DNA of 38,443 bases from Paracoccaceae bacterium (GCA_006226775.1 SBGD01000016.1:1-38443); one strand, 5' to 3'. Counted from the first letter of the stretch, positions 1 through 7,704 are shown. Numbers and translations: made by a program. The notes: a model not told the origin generated them from the sequence alone.

Positions 1-1
1 G

Positions 2-89
2 TGGGCGCATACCCCGGAATCGATGGGCGGATAAAATCGGAATGGGTGGGCGCATCAGATCGGAATCACCGGGCGCATGCGCCCGGAAT
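2..89. repeat. Four degenerate 20-bp direct repeats, possible end of an IS21-type element
   Basis: Four copies of a unit close to TGGGCGCATNNNATCGGAAT lie at 2-20, 24-43, 47-66 and 70-89, with a period of 22-23 bp. The last copy is followed by ACGCA. IS21-family elements carry several such terminal repeats downstream of istB, so this may be the right end of an element lying to the left of the window. No transposase is visible here. An isolated remnant is equally possible. Confidence 0.45.
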
Positions 90-133
90 ACGCAGTCAGG
101 CCAAAGAACCCTCCGCCCTGACCGAAAATCGTC

Positions 134-2923
134 TCAGAAATGCACCGACAGCGTATCGATCGGCGCCTGTTTCGGCGGCGCGAACTTGGTCAGGTCGATC
201 CCCTCCACCGCCGACTTGTACTCGTCGATGTTGGGCGTCCGGCCCAGAATGGCCGAGAGCACCACGACCGGCGTCGAGGCCAGCAGCGATTCGCCTTTCT
301 TGCCCTCGGCATCCTCCACCACGCGCCCCTTGAACAACCGGGTCGAGGTGGCCAGCACCGTGTCGCCCTTAGCGGCCTTTTCCTGGTTGCCCATGCAGAG
401 GTTGCAGCCCGGGCGCTCGAGATAGAGGATGTTCTCGTACTCGGTCCGCGCGGTGCTTTTCGGATCGGCGTCGTCGAACTCGAAGCCCGAGTATTTCTGC
501 AGCACCTCCCAGTCGCCCTCTGCCTTCAACTCGTCGATGATGTTGTAGGTCGGCGCGGCCACCACCAGCGGCGCCTTGAAGGCCACCGTGCCCGCGTCGC
601 GCTCGAGGTTGCGCAGCATCTGGGCGACGATCTTCACGTCACCCTTGTGCACCATGCAGGATCCGACAAAGCCCAGGTCGACCTTCTTTTCCGCCTTGTA
701 CCAGGAAATCGGCCGGATGGTGTCATGGGTATAGCGCTTGGAGACATCGGCGTTGTTCACGTCCGGATCGGCGATCATCGGCTCGTCGATGGCGTCGAGA
801 TCGACGACGACCTCGGCGAAATACCTGGCATTGTCATCCGGCTTCAGCGCGGGTTTCTCGCCCGAGCGGATCTCGGCAATGCGCGTGTCGGCGATGCCGA
901 TCAGCTTGGCCAGCATGCCGTTTTCATGTTCCATGCCCTTGTCGATCATGATCTGGATGCGCGACTTGGCAATCTCCAGCGACTCGATCAGCGTCTCGTC
1001 CTCGGAGATGCAGATCGAGGCTTTCGCCTTCATCTCGGCCGTCCAGTCGGTGAAGGTAAAGGCCTGGTCGGCCAGCAGCGTGCCGATATGCACCTCGATG
1101 ATCCGTCCCTGGAAGACGTTGTCGCCGAACTGCTGGAGCATCTGGCTCTGGGTGGCATGCACCACGTCGCGAAAGTCCATGTGCTCGGCCATCTTGCCCT
1201 TGAAGGTCACCTTGACCGATTCCGGGATCGGCATCGAGGCCTCGCCGGTGGCCAGCGCCAGCGCCACGGTTCCCGAGTCGGCGCCGAAGGCCACGCCCTT
1301 GGACATCCGCGTATGGCTGTCGCCGCCGATGATGATCGCCCAGTCATCCACGGTGATGTCGTTCAGCACCTTGTGGATCACGTCGGTCATCGCGTGATAC
1401 TTGCCCTTGGGATCGCGCGCGGTGACCAGGCCGAACTTGTTCATGAAGGCCATCAGCCGCGGCGTATTGGCCTGGGCCTTGAGATCCCAGACCGAAGCAG
1501 TGTGGCAGCCCGACTGGTAAGCGCCATCGACCGAGGGCGACAGCACGGTCGCCGCCATGGCCTCCAGCTCCTGCGAGGTCATCAACCCGGTGGTGTCCTG
1601 CGAGCCGACGATATTCACCTGCACCCGCACGTCCGATCCGGCGTGCAGCACCTTGCCCGGGGTCGCGCCGCGGGCATTGGCGTTGAAGATCTTCTCGACC
1701 GCGGTCAGCCCCTGGCCGTCATGGCTGATCTCCTTCGAGGGTGCAAAGACCAGCGGCGGCTCGATGCCCAGGGTCTCGGCGGCAAAGGTCTGCAGCTTCT
1801 TGCCGAAGACGATGGCATAGGATCCGCCCGCCTTCATGAACTCCAGCTTCTGCGGCGTGAAGGAGGCCGACATGTCGACCAGTTCCTCGCCGTCTTCGCT
1901 GAAGAGCTTCTTCTTGCGGGTGTTGATCTTCAGCACCGTGCCGGTCTCGACCGAGTATTTCTGCTCCAGCACCGGGTTGCCGTCATTGTTGAGGATCGGC
2001 TTGCCGTCTTCGTCCAGCTTCCTGACCCAGTTCTTCAGGTCCACGCCGATCCCGCCGGTCACTCCGACGGTGGTGAGGAAGATCGGCGAAATGCCGTTGG
2101 TCCCGGCCACAACAGGCGCATAATTGACAAACGGCACGTAGGGCGAGGCCGGCTTGCCGGTCCAGAGTGCGACGTTGTTGACCCCCGACATGCGCGACGA
2201 GCCCACGCCCATCGTGCCCTTTTCCGCGATCAGCATCACGCGCTTGCCCGGGTGCTGGAGTTTCAGCGCCTGGATTTCCTGCTGCGCGGTCTCGGAGATC
2301 ATGCACTTGCCGTGCAGCTCCCGGTCAGAGCGCGAATGCGCCTGGTTGCCCGGCGACAGCAGGTCGGTCGAGATATCGCCTTCGGCGGCGATATAGGTGA
2401 CCACCTCGATCTCTTCGTCGACCTCGGGCAGCTTGGTGAAGAATTCCGCCTTGGCATAGCTTTGCAGGATGTCGGTGGCGATCCTGTTGCCCGCCGCATG
2501 GGCCTCCTTGAGCCGGTCGGTATCGGCCTCGTAGAGGAAGACCTGGGTCTTGAGCACCTCGGCCGCCTGTTCGGCAATGGCCGGGTCCTCGCCGAGCGCA
2601 AGATCGAGCAGCACTCGCACCGAAGGCCCGCCTTTCATGTGCGACAAGAGCTCGAAGGCAAAGGTGGGGGCAATCTCCGGCACCTCTGCCTCGCCCAGGA
2701 TGATCTCCTTGAGAAAGGCGGCCTTTTCCCCGGCGGCGCTGGTCGTGCCGGGCAGAGTGTTGTAGATGAAGTGATGCAACGAGTCCGCGCGATGCGCGTT
2801 CCCGGCCTCCCGGATCCGGGCGATGATATCCTGGGTCAGCGCGCCATCATCGATGGGCTTGGGCGCAAGCCCTTGCTCTTTGCGCGTCTTGATCTCGGTC
2901 AGGTAGTTGGTGTAAAGGCTCAT
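134..2923 (-). CDS. acnB: Aconitate hydratase B (bifunctional aconitase / 2-methylisocitrate dehydratase)
   Basis: 929-residue AcnB, somewhat longer than the 865 residues of E. coli. It interconverts citrate and isocitrate through cis-aconitate in the cytosolic TCA cycle and can also hydrate 2-methyl-cis-aconitate. The [4Fe-4S] ligands are visible near the C-terminus: Cys756 in GSCMVHKG, and Cys840 and Cys843 in PGCNLCMGNQ. The AcnB-specific N-terminal helical repeat domain precedes the swivelling and catalytic domains. The open frame extends 49 codons upstream, but that stretch is unlike the family; the ATG at 2923, starting MSLYTNYL, matches the usual N-terminus. It is a single-gene unit with a long 5' region containing candidate operators. 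A core TCA enzyme on a repABC replicon is notable; a second aconitase elsewhere in the genome cannot be excluded. Confidence 0.96.
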   Translation of the reverse strand: MSLYTNYLTEIKTRKEQGLAPKPIDDGALTQDIIARIREAGNAHRADSLHHFIYNTLPGTTSAAGEKAAFLKEIILGEAEVPEIAPTFAFELLSHMKGGPSVRVLLDLALGEDPAIAEQAAEVLKTQVFLYEADTDRLKEAHAAGNRIATDILQSYAKAEFFTKLPEVDEEIEVVTYIAAEGDISTDLLSPGNQAHSRSDRELHGKCMISETAQQEIQALKLQHPGKRVMLIAEKGTMGVGSSRMSGVNNVALWTGKPASPYVPFVNYAPVVAGTNGISPIFLTTVGVTGGIGVDLKNWVRKLDEDGKPILNNDGNPVLEQKYSVETGTVLKINTRKKKLFSEDGEELVDMSASFTPQKLEFMKAGGSYAIVFGKKLQTFAAETLGIEPPLVFAPSKEISHDGQGLTAVEKIFNANARGATPGKVLHAGSDVRVQVNIVGSQDTTGLMTSQELEAMAATVLSPSVDGAYQSGCHTASVWDLKAQANTPRLMAFMNKFGLVTARDPKGKYHAMTDVIHKVLNDITVDDWAIIIGGDSHTRMSKGVAFGADSGTVALALATGEASMPIPESVKVTFKGKMAEHMDFRDVVHATQSQMLQQFGDNVFQGRIIEVHIGTLLADQAFTFTDWTAEMKAKASICISEDETLIESLEIAKSRIQIMIDKGMEHENGMLAKLIGIADTRIAEIRSGEKPALKPDDNARYFAEVVVDLDAIDEPMIADPDVNNADVSKRYTHDTIRPISWYKAEKKVDLGFVGSCMVHKGDVKIVAQMLRNLERDAGTVAFKAPLVVAAPTYNIIDELKAEGDWEVLQKYSGFEFDDADPKSTARTEYENILYLERPGCNLCMGNQEKAAKGDTVLATSTRLFKGRVVEDAEGKKGESLLASTPVVVLSAILGRTPNIDEYKSAVEGIDLTKFAPPKQAPIDTLSVHF

Positions 2924-2995
2924 GGCAATCCCGGCAGGTTGGCGTTCATGGACAAGCGCACCGGAAGAGGCTTGGTCGAATCCACCGGCGCGAAT

Positions 2996-3041
2996 TGTAT
3001 ACCGATGTATACCACAGCATCCGGCACTGCAAGAGACTTGC
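2996..3041 (-). promoter_or_regulatory. Candidate operators upstream of acnB
   Basis: Two direct copies of TGTATACC (2996-3003 and 3006-3013) are spaced 10 bp apart, one helical turn. Each contains the palindrome GTATAC. A further perfect inverted repeat, GCAAG-AGA-CTTGC, lies at 3029-3041. All are 70-120 bp upstream of the acnB start. GntR-type regulators often bind GTATAC-like sites, but the regulator here is unknown. Two further GTTGCAA copies at 3064-3070 and 3086-3092 are 22 bp apart. Confidence 0.4.
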
Positions 3042-3475
3042 CCATGACAACATGCCGCGGCCGGTTGCAAGAGGGTTTCGGAGGCGTTGCAATTGGGCGC
3101 TCAGCACTTGGGACAAACGTTTCAGGCGTTTCTTCGACAGACAGTAATCAACATAACCCCGATTACAGGCTTCCGGCATGTGGCCGCAAAGCTAACATGT
3201 TCCGGAACTGCAAAGAAATTGTAGACGTGCCGCACTCTGCGCCAAGAAAACAACCAGAGAGTATGGGCATGGGATGGGTATCGCTGCGCGAGCGCGAGTT
3301 GAAACAAGTCAAGGTTCCAAGCCCGGTGGCGGACATCTCCGATCTGGCGCGGGCAATTCTTCAGGGTCCCGAACGACCTTACCAGCACCTAAACGGAGGG
3401 CGACCGACACACCCTGTCGGTTGAAGGCCGACCCGAATACCCGGGACTCCCGAAATTAGTTACACATGAAACCAT
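3042..3475. other. Long intergenic region between divergent acnB and the VOC gene
   Basis: About 430 bp with no convincing gene; short open frames here have no recognisable family and no good ribosome binding site. The stretch is less GC-rich than its surroundings. It holds an inverted repeat, GTAATC (3144-3149) and GATTAC (3161-3166), separated by 11 bp, and a small hairpin CCGACA/TGTCGG at about 3403-3420. Confidence 0.5.
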
Positions 3476-3489
3476 TTGATCCAGATCAA
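3476..3489 (+). promoter_or_regulatory. FNR/FnrL-type box
   Basis: TTGAT-CCAG-ATCAA is an exact match to the Fnr/Anr/FnrL consensus TTGAT-N4-ATCAA. It is centred 62 bp before the VOC start codon, so a start site near 3524 would put it at about -41.5, the class II activation position. The Crp/Fnr protein at 17836-18567 has LSLVHTNK in its recognition helix rather than the FNR-type E-x-x-S-R, so it is probably not the cognate regulator; an FnrL elsewhere would be. Confidence 0.55.
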
Positions 3490-3513
3490 AGTCGCGCCCC
3501 GCCGCCACTGTTA

Positions 3514-3527
3514 GTTTCATTTGAAAC
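3514..3527 (+). promoter_or_regulatory. Perfect palindrome upstream of the VOC gene, likely MarR operator
   Basis: GTTTCA-TT-TGAAAC is a perfect inverted repeat that would cover the -10/start-site region of the VOC promoter. A related half-site, TGAAACCATTTG, lies at about 3468 and is echoed by TGAAACCAAATG at 3522. A MarR-family gene follows the VOC gene, making local autoregulation plausible (inference). Confidence 0.5.
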
Positions 3528-3544
3528 CAAATGCGGAGGATTCG

Positions 3545-4108
3545 ATGAACGCGCCCAACCTGAAAGTCGACCAGATCCATCACGTGGCCTATCGCTGCAA
3601 GGATGCCAAGGAAACCGTCGAGTTCTATACCAAGATGCTCAACATGGATTTCGTGCTGGCGATTGCCGAAGACCATGTGCCCTCGACCCATGAGCCCGAC
3701 CCCTACATGCACCTGTTCCTCGATGCCGGCAACGGCAACGTGCTGGCCTTCTTCGAGTTGCCGACCAAGCCCGAAATGGGCCGCGACCCGAACACGCCGG
3801 AATGGGTCCAGCACATCGCTTTCAAGGTGAAGGACCGCGAAGTCCTGATGGCCTACAAGGAGCATCTCGAGGCCAATGGCGTCGACGTGCTGGGGGTGAC
3901 GGATCATTCGATCTTCCACTCGATCTATTTCTTCGATCCCAACGGCCACCGCGTCGAACTGGCCTGCCCGGACCCCGAGGAAGACGCGCTGCTGAAAAAG
4001 CTCGACGCGGTGAAATGGGACATGCTCGAGGAATGGTCGCGGACCAAGAAGGCGCCGCGGCACGCCGACTGGCTGCACGCCAAGGAGTTGAAGAAGGAAA
4101 ACACCTGA
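3545..4108 (+). CDS. VOC superfamily protein (glyoxalase / extradiol dioxygenase-like)
   Basis: 187-residue protein with paired beta-alpha-beta-beta-beta modules of the vicinal oxygen chelate fold. Likely metal ligands are His13 (IHHVAY), Glu71 (FFELP), His90 (QHIAF) and Glu138 (HRVEL), the pattern of metal-dependent VOC enzymes. The acidic, lysine-rich tail from about residue 145 is an extension. The start at 3545 is chosen because GGAGGA lies at 3535-3540; an upstream in-frame ATG at 3521 falls inside the operator palindrome. It precedes a MarR regulator with a terminator between them. MarR-VOC pairs often occur in aromatic-compound metabolism, but the substrate cannot be read from the sequence. 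Confidence 0.85.
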   Translation: MNAPNLKVDQIHHVAYRCKDAKETVEFYTKMLNMDFVLAIAEDHVPSTHEPDPYMHLFLDAGNGNVLAFFELPTKPEMGRDPNTPEWVQHIAFKVKDREVLMAYKEHLEANGVDVLGVTDHSIFHSIYFFDPNGHRVELACPDPEEDALLKKLDAVKWDMLEEWSRTKKAPRHADWLHAKELKKENT

Positions 4109-4125
4109 CCTCTGCGGCACCGCGA

Positions 4126-4151
4126 GGCCCCTGCTGAAGCGGGGGCCTTTT
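4126..4151 (+). terminator. Rho-independent terminator after the VOC gene
   Basis: A 9-bp stem, GGCCCCTGC/GCGGGGGCC with one T-G wobble, closes a TGAA loop and is followed by TTTT, 18 bp past the VOC stop codon. Confidence 0.8.
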
Positions 4152-4236
4152 GCGCAGGGCCTCCCCTCGCTCGTTGCGACTGCAATGGTTGCGGGCTATG
4201 CTTGCGCAAAGGGCGACCTGGCAGGAAGGGCAAGCG

Positions 4237-4686
4237 ATGGGCGATCATGCACCGGAGGCGGCGGAGGTCTTCGATCTGGGCGCATTCCTGCCCTATCGCA
4301 TGGCGGTGGCGGCGGAAAGGCTGAGCGTCGGCATGTCGAAACGCTATCGCGACGAGTTCGGCATCTCGATTGCCGAATGGCGGGTGCTGGTGAATATTGC
4401 CGATCGCGGCGCGGTCTCGGTGCGTGACATCGAGCGCGAGGTGCATCTGGAGAAGTCCAAGGCCAGCCGCGCGGCCTCGCGGCTGGAGGCGGGCGGATAT
4501 GTGACCAAGGCGGTGAACGCGCAGGACCGAAGGCTGGTGGTGCTGCAACTGACCGAGGCGGGCGAGGCGCTGATGGCGCAATTGGCCCGCATCGCCATGG
4601 CCTACCAGGCGCGGCTGGACCAGATGCTGGCGCCCGAAATCGCACCTCTCAACCGGGCAATCGACCGCATCCTTTCCGACCTCTGA
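4237..4686 (+). CDS. MarR-family transcriptional regulator
   Basis: 149-residue winged-helix protein. The helix-turn-helix is at about residues 60-85 (VSVRDIEREVHLEKSKASRA), followed by the wing with the DRRLVVLQLT motif typical of MarR proteins. The helical N- and C-termini form the dimer interface. The start is set at 4237 behind GGAAGGG; an upstream in-frame start lies in the preceding terminator region and is unlikely. The gene is separated from the VOC gene by a terminator, so it may have its own promoter. It probably binds the palindrome at 3514-3527. The ligand is unknown; phenolic compounds are common for the family. Confidence 0.88.
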   Translation: MGDHAPEAAEVFDLGAFLPYRMAVAAERLSVGMSKRYRDEFGISIAEWRVLVNIADRGAVSVRDIEREVHLEKSKASRAASRLEAGGYVTKAVNAQDRRLVVLQLTEAGEALMAQLARIAMAYQARLDQMLAPEIAPLNRAIDRILSDL

Positions 4687-4699
4687 GCCGGGCGCCGGG

Positions 4700-4741
4700 C
4701 CGATCCATCGATGGATCGGGACCGATCTGTCGACAGATCGG
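4700..4741. repeat. Twin perfect 20-bp palindromes between convergent genes
   Basis: CCGATCCATCGATGGATCGG (4700-4719) and CCGATCTGTCGACAGATCGG (4722-4741) are both perfect palindromes separated by 2 bp. They share the outer CCGAT and a central TCGA. They sit between the convergent MarR and aldo/keto reductase genes, flanked by GGCGCC on both sides, and could form a bidirectional terminator or cruciform. No strong T-run follows. Confidence 0.85.
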
Positions 4742-4746
4742 GCGCC

Positions 4747-5709
4747 TCAGCCCGGCCGGTAGACCCGGTTGGCCTCCGGATCCACGCGCGTGGCCGGCAG
4801 CGCCGCCAGCGCCCGCGCGGCCTCGGGCGGGATCTCGGCGCGCGCCCAGTCCAGCGTCTGCTGCACCCGCTCCGGTTTCGAGACGCCGACAATCGTGGAA
4901 CAGATCCGCGGGTCGCGCATGGAGAACTGCAGCGCCGCGGCGCCCGGCGGCACGTCATGCGCGACGCAGATCGCCTCGATCCGCTGCACCGGCTCCAGCG
5001 CCTCGGCATCGGCCAGCTGATAGGTGATCCGCGGCATCACCGCGCTGCCCTTGGCCAGCACACCCCCGGCAAAGGGCGCGGCGTTGAGGATCGCCATGCC
5101 CTGGCCGGCGGCATGGTCGAACATCTCGTCCGCCGCGCGGTTCAGCAGGGTATAGCGGTTGTGGCTGATCAGCGCGTCGAACGGATAGGCGCGCAGGATC
5201 GGCAGCATCACGTCGAGCCGCCCCATGGCCAGCCCGACCGCGCCCGCCAGCCCCTCGTCGCGCAGCTTGAAAAGCTCGTCCAGCGCCCCGCCCTCGCCGG
5301 TGATCTCGGCCAGATCGCGCGCATGTTCCGGGTCATGCAGGTGCAAGAGGTCGATCCGCTCGAGGCCCAGCGCGGTCAGGCTTTCCTCGAGGCTCTGGCG
5401 CACTCGGGCGGCGTCGAAGCGCCGGGTCTCCATGTCCCGGTCGAGCTTGGTGGAGAGCACGAAGCCCTCGGGCAGCCCGCCCCGTGCGCGGATCGCGGCG
5501 CCGATGCGTTCCTCGGACCGTCCCATGCCGTAGTTGCGCGAGGTGTCGAGGAAATTGACAGGACCGTCGAAAATCGCGTTCAGCGTCTCGCGCGCGCGGG
5601 TCTCGGAGACGCTGTAGCCATAGGTATCGGGCATGTCGCCAAGCGCCGAGGCGCCGAAACAGATCGGCGTGACCATCAGGCCGGTGCGGCCAAGGGGGTA
5701 TTTGTCCAT
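4747..5709 (-). CDS. Aldo/keto reductase (D-threo-aldose 1-dehydrogenase-like)
   Basis: 320-residue NAD(P)-dependent oxidoreductase of the AKR superfamily with an (alpha/beta)8 barrel. The catalytic tetrad is visible: Asp55 and Tyr60 (NFLDTSRNYG), Lys88 (STKLDRD) and a His in LLHLHDPEH around 123-125. The overall pattern resembles the D-threo-aldose/L-fucose and pyridoxal dehydrogenase subgroup; substrate uncertain. The start at 5709 (MDKYPLGRTG) is preceded by GGAGAC. The 41-codon upstream extension of the open frame is low-complexity and unlike the family. It is transcribed alone, downstream of vapBC but separated by a palindrome pair. Confidence 0.9.
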   Translation of the reverse strand: MDKYPLGRTGLMVTPICFGASALGDMPDTYGYSVSETRARETLNAIFDGPVNFLDTSRNYGMGRSEERIGAAIRARGGLPEGFVLSTKLDRDMETRRFDAARVRQSLEESLTALGLERIDLLHLHDPEHARDLAEITGEGGALDELFKLRDEGLAGAVGLAMGRLDVMLPILRAYPFDALISHNRYTLLNRAADEMFDHAAGQGMAILNAAPFAGGVLAKGSAVMPRITYQLADAEALEPVQRIEAICVAHDVPPGAAALQFSMRDPRICSTIVGVSKPERVQQTLDWARAEIPPEAARALAALPATRVDPEANRVYRPG

Positions 5710-5829
5710 GTCTCGGGTCTCCGGTGAGGAAGCGGCGCGCGCCGGGGGACGATAGGAAAACCGGCGGGGGGACGGAAGGGACAATGCGCAGGGTGGAGGG
5801 CAGAGCGGCGCGCGTTGCCCCGGGGCGGA

Positions 5830-5872
5830 CAAAAGTTCTCGAGAACTTTTGCAAATTTCATCGATGAAATTT
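5830..5872. repeat. Second pair of perfect TCGA-centred palindromes
   Basis: A perfect 22-bp palindrome at 5830-5851 (core AGTTCTCGAGAACT) is followed after one base by the perfect 20-bp palindrome AAATTTCATCGATGAAATTT (5853-5872). They lie just downstream of the vapC stop on the minus strand and upstream of the aldo/keto reductase. The AT-rich arms could act as a terminator for vapBC. The twin layout matches 4700-4741. Confidence 0.85.
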
Positions 5873-5901
5873 CCCCGCGCCCCCGGCCAGCGTCGGCCCT
5901 G

Positions 5902-6309
5902 TCAGGCAAAGGGATCGCGGACCCGCGCGCCGGAGGGGGCGAAGTCGGCGACATTGCCGGTGACCACCACCGCATCGCGCGCCAGCGCCTGGGCGGCAAT
6001 CATCAGATCGGCGCCGGGATGGCCGAGACGGGCCGAGAGGTCGCCCCAGATCACCGCATCCGCCGCGGTGAAGTCGAGAACCCGGTCGGCAAAGATCCGG
6101 ATCGTCCGGTCCAGCCAGCGGCGCAGGTCTGCCGCGAACTCCGGGTTCACCGGCTCCTGCAGCCTGATGCCGCGCTCGATCTCGCCCAGGGTGATGACGC
6201 TGAGGAACAAGGCCCGCTCCTGCTGCGCCGCCAGCCAGGCCGCCACCTTCGGCGCCCGGTCGGGGCGGCGGGCGGCGGAAATGACATTGGTGTCGAGGAT
6301 GAAGCTCAC
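5902..6309 (-). CDS. vapC: PIN-domain toxin, VapC/FitB type
   Basis: 135-residue PIN-domain RNase. Conserved acidic residues are visible: Asp6 (ILDTNV), Glu43 (LGEIERG) and Asp101 (GADLMIAA), plus the closing TGNVADF motif near 117-123. VapC toxins are Mg2+-dependent RNases, often cutting tRNA. The start overlaps the upstream antitoxin gene by 4 bp (ATGA), so the two are translationally coupled. The IERGIR and LDF features resemble the FitB subgroup. Confidence 0.92.
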   Translation of the reverse strand: MSFILDTNVISAARRPDRAPKVAAWLAAQQERALFLSVITLGEIERGIRLQEPVNPEFAADLRRWLDRTIRIFADRVLDFTAADAVIWGDLSARLGHPGADLMIAAQALARDAVVVTGNVADFAPSGARVRDPFA

Positions 6310-6548
6310 AGGCGGACATCCCGGGGCCGGGCCTCGGCGCGCGCGATCTCGTCGCCGGGAAAGGCCAGCAGGTGTTCGGCAAAGCTTTCGCGCCGGGCCT
6401 GCGCGGCCTCGACCAACCGGTGATACTCTTCGGCAGAGATCACCACCACCGCCGGCTTGCCGCGACGCGACACCTCTTGGGGCCGCCCGGCCAATGCGGC
6501 CTCGACCACGGCACTGAAACGGTTCTTGGCATCCTGCAAGGTCAACAT
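6306..6548 (-). CDS. Phd/YefM-family antitoxin, partner of vapC
   Basis: 80-residue antitoxin. The N-terminal half (MLTLQDAKNRFSAVVEAAL followed by a PVxVxRRGKPAVVVISAEEY-like core) is the Phd/YefM DNA-binding fold; the Glu/Arg-rich C-terminus would wrap around the toxin. It is first in the operon, overlaps vapC by 4 bp, and starts 15 bp from an operator-like repeat cluster, consistent with autoregulation by the complex. Confidence 0.9.
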   Translation of the reverse strand: MLTLQDAKNRFSAVVEAALAGRPQEVSRRGKPAVVVISAEEYHRLVEAAQARRESFAEHLLAFPGDEIARAEARPRDVRL

Positions 6549-6562
6549 TGCACCCTCAACTG

Positions 6563-6588
6563 GCTAGCTATCTGTCTAGCTATATAGC
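6563..6588 (-). promoter_or_regulatory. Repeat-rich operator/promoter of the toxin-antitoxin operon
   Basis: CTAGCTAT occurs at 6564-6571 and 6576-6583, 12 bp apart. GCTAGC (6563-6568) and GCTATATAGC (6579-6588) are perfect palindromes. The cluster lies 15-40 bp upstream of the antitoxin ATG, as expected for an autoregulated toxin-antitoxin promoter. Confidence 0.6.
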
Positions 6589-6618
6589 CCTTCCCCACCG
6601 GCAACACAAGCCCGCGGT

Positions 6619-6647
6619 TTTCAAGCGGGCCACTCCTTGCTTATAGT
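6619..6647 (+). promoter_or_regulatory. Candidate sigma-70-type promoter of dctP
   Basis: TTTCAA (-35, 6619-6624) and TATAGT (-10, 6642-6647) are separated by 17 bp and lie 36 bp upstream of the dctP ATG. The -35 overlaps a small inverted repeat, GCCCGC/GCGGGC (6610-6615 and 6625-6630), a possible regulator site. Confidence 0.45.
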
Positions 6648-6683
6648 TGGCCCACAAACAACAAGACCAACCGGGAGATCATC

Positions 6684-7697
6684 ATGAACAAACTGCTCGG
6701 CCGCACGGCCGTTGCCGCCCTTGCCATCGCCTTTGCCGGAGAGGCCCTGGCCACCGAATGGAACGTCTCGCTCTGGGGCAAGCGCCGCGCCTTTACCGAA
6801 CATGTCGAGAAACTGGCCGAACTGGTCAGCGAAAAGACCAACGGCGAGTTCACCATGAACATCTCGTATGGCGGGCTGTCCAACAACCGCGAGAACCTTG
6901 ACGGTATCTCGATCGGCGCATTCGAAATGGCACAGTTCTGTGCCGGGTATCACCGCGACAAGAACCCCTCGATCACCGTGATGGAACTGCCGTTCCTCGG
7001 CGTCTCCTCGCTTGAGCAGGAGCGCGACATTTCCATGGCGGTCTACCAGCACCCCGCCGTGGCCGAAGACCTGGCGCGCTGGAACGCGACGCTTCTGATG
7101 CCCTCGCCCCTGCCGCAGTACAACCTGGTCGGCGTCGGCGATGCGCCCACGACGCTGGCCGATTTCGAGGGCATGAGCGTGCGCGCCACCGGCGGCATTG
7201 GCGAGGCGATGGCCACCGTCGGCGCCGTGCCCACCTCGATGACCGCCACCGAAGTGCGCCAGGCGATGGACAGCGGCGTGGTCAAGGCGGTCAGCTTCGC
7301 GCCGCATGCGCATATGTCCTTCGGCACCATCGAGAATGCCGAATGGTGGACCACCAACCTCAACCCCGGCACGGTGAACTGCCCGGTGGTGGTGAATACC
7401 GACGCGCTGGAGAGCCTGTCGGATGCCGAGCGCGAGGCGCTGATGTCCTCGGTCGACGCGGCGCTGGAGCATTACATCACCTATTACAACGACCAGACCA
7501 TGGCTGCCTGGGGCCCGGCGCTGGAAGAACGCGGCATCGAGCAGATCGAGTTTTCCGCCGATGAGATCGCCGCCTTCAAGAAGGCCGCCGCCGCCCCCGC
7601 CGCCGAGGCCTGGATCGAAGAGATGAACGGTCGCGGCATGCCCGCGCAGGAGCTTTACGATCTGGTCACCGGCATGGTTGCAGACGGCAACATGTAA
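6684..7697 (+). CDS. dctP: TRAP transporter solute-binding protein (DctP family)
   Basis: 337-residue periplasmic binding protein. An N-terminal signal peptide of about 23 residues (MNKLLGR, hydrophobic core, GEALA cleavage) precedes the DctP fold with its long hinge helix. Motifs such as SVRATGGIGEAM and the conserved Arg in VRATG are typical of substrate-carboxylate binding in DctP proteins. GGGAG lies just before the ATG. It is first in a transporter unit with the small and large membrane subunits downstream. A hairpin after its stop codon probably allows more binding protein than membrane subunits. The substrate is unknown; the nearby LysR and MttB-family genes suggest a methylated or carboxylated compound (inference). 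Confidence 0.92.
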   Translation: MNKLLGRTAVAALAIAFAGEALATEWNVSLWGKRRAFTEHVEKLAELVSEKTNGEFTMNISYGGLSNNRENLDGISIGAFEMAQFCAGYHRDKNPSITVMELPFLGVSSLEQERDISMAVYQHPAVAEDLARWNATLLMPSPLPQYNLVGVGDAPTTLADFEGMSVRATGGIGEAMATVGAVPTSMTATEVRQAMDSGVVKAVSFAPHAHMSFGTIENAEWWTTNLNPGTVNCPVVVNTDALESLSDAEREALMSSVDAALEHYITYYNDQTMAAWGPALEERGIEQIEFSADEIAAFKKAAAAPAAEAWIEEMNGRGMPAQELYDLVTGMVADGNM

Positions 7698-7704
7698 GCC
7701 CCCT

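Noticed and set aside
3202-3230. GGAAC-containing stretch considered as an EcfG promoter
   Set aside because: No (C/G/T)GTT at 16-17 bp spacing. GGAAC at 34789 and 36375, and the minus-strand GGAAC at about 3331, were likewise dismissed.
3122-3388. 88-codon minus-strand frame in the acnB-VOC intergenic region
   Set aside because: No ribosome binding site, no recognisable domain, and it overlaps candidate regulatory repeats.
140-3424. 1094-codon open frame on the plus strand opposite acnB
   Set aside because: It is the antisense of a clear aconitase gene; the product is low-complexity His/Arg/Gly-rich with no family resemblance. The same applies to other long frames, such as the 1194-codon one opposite the oxidase operon.
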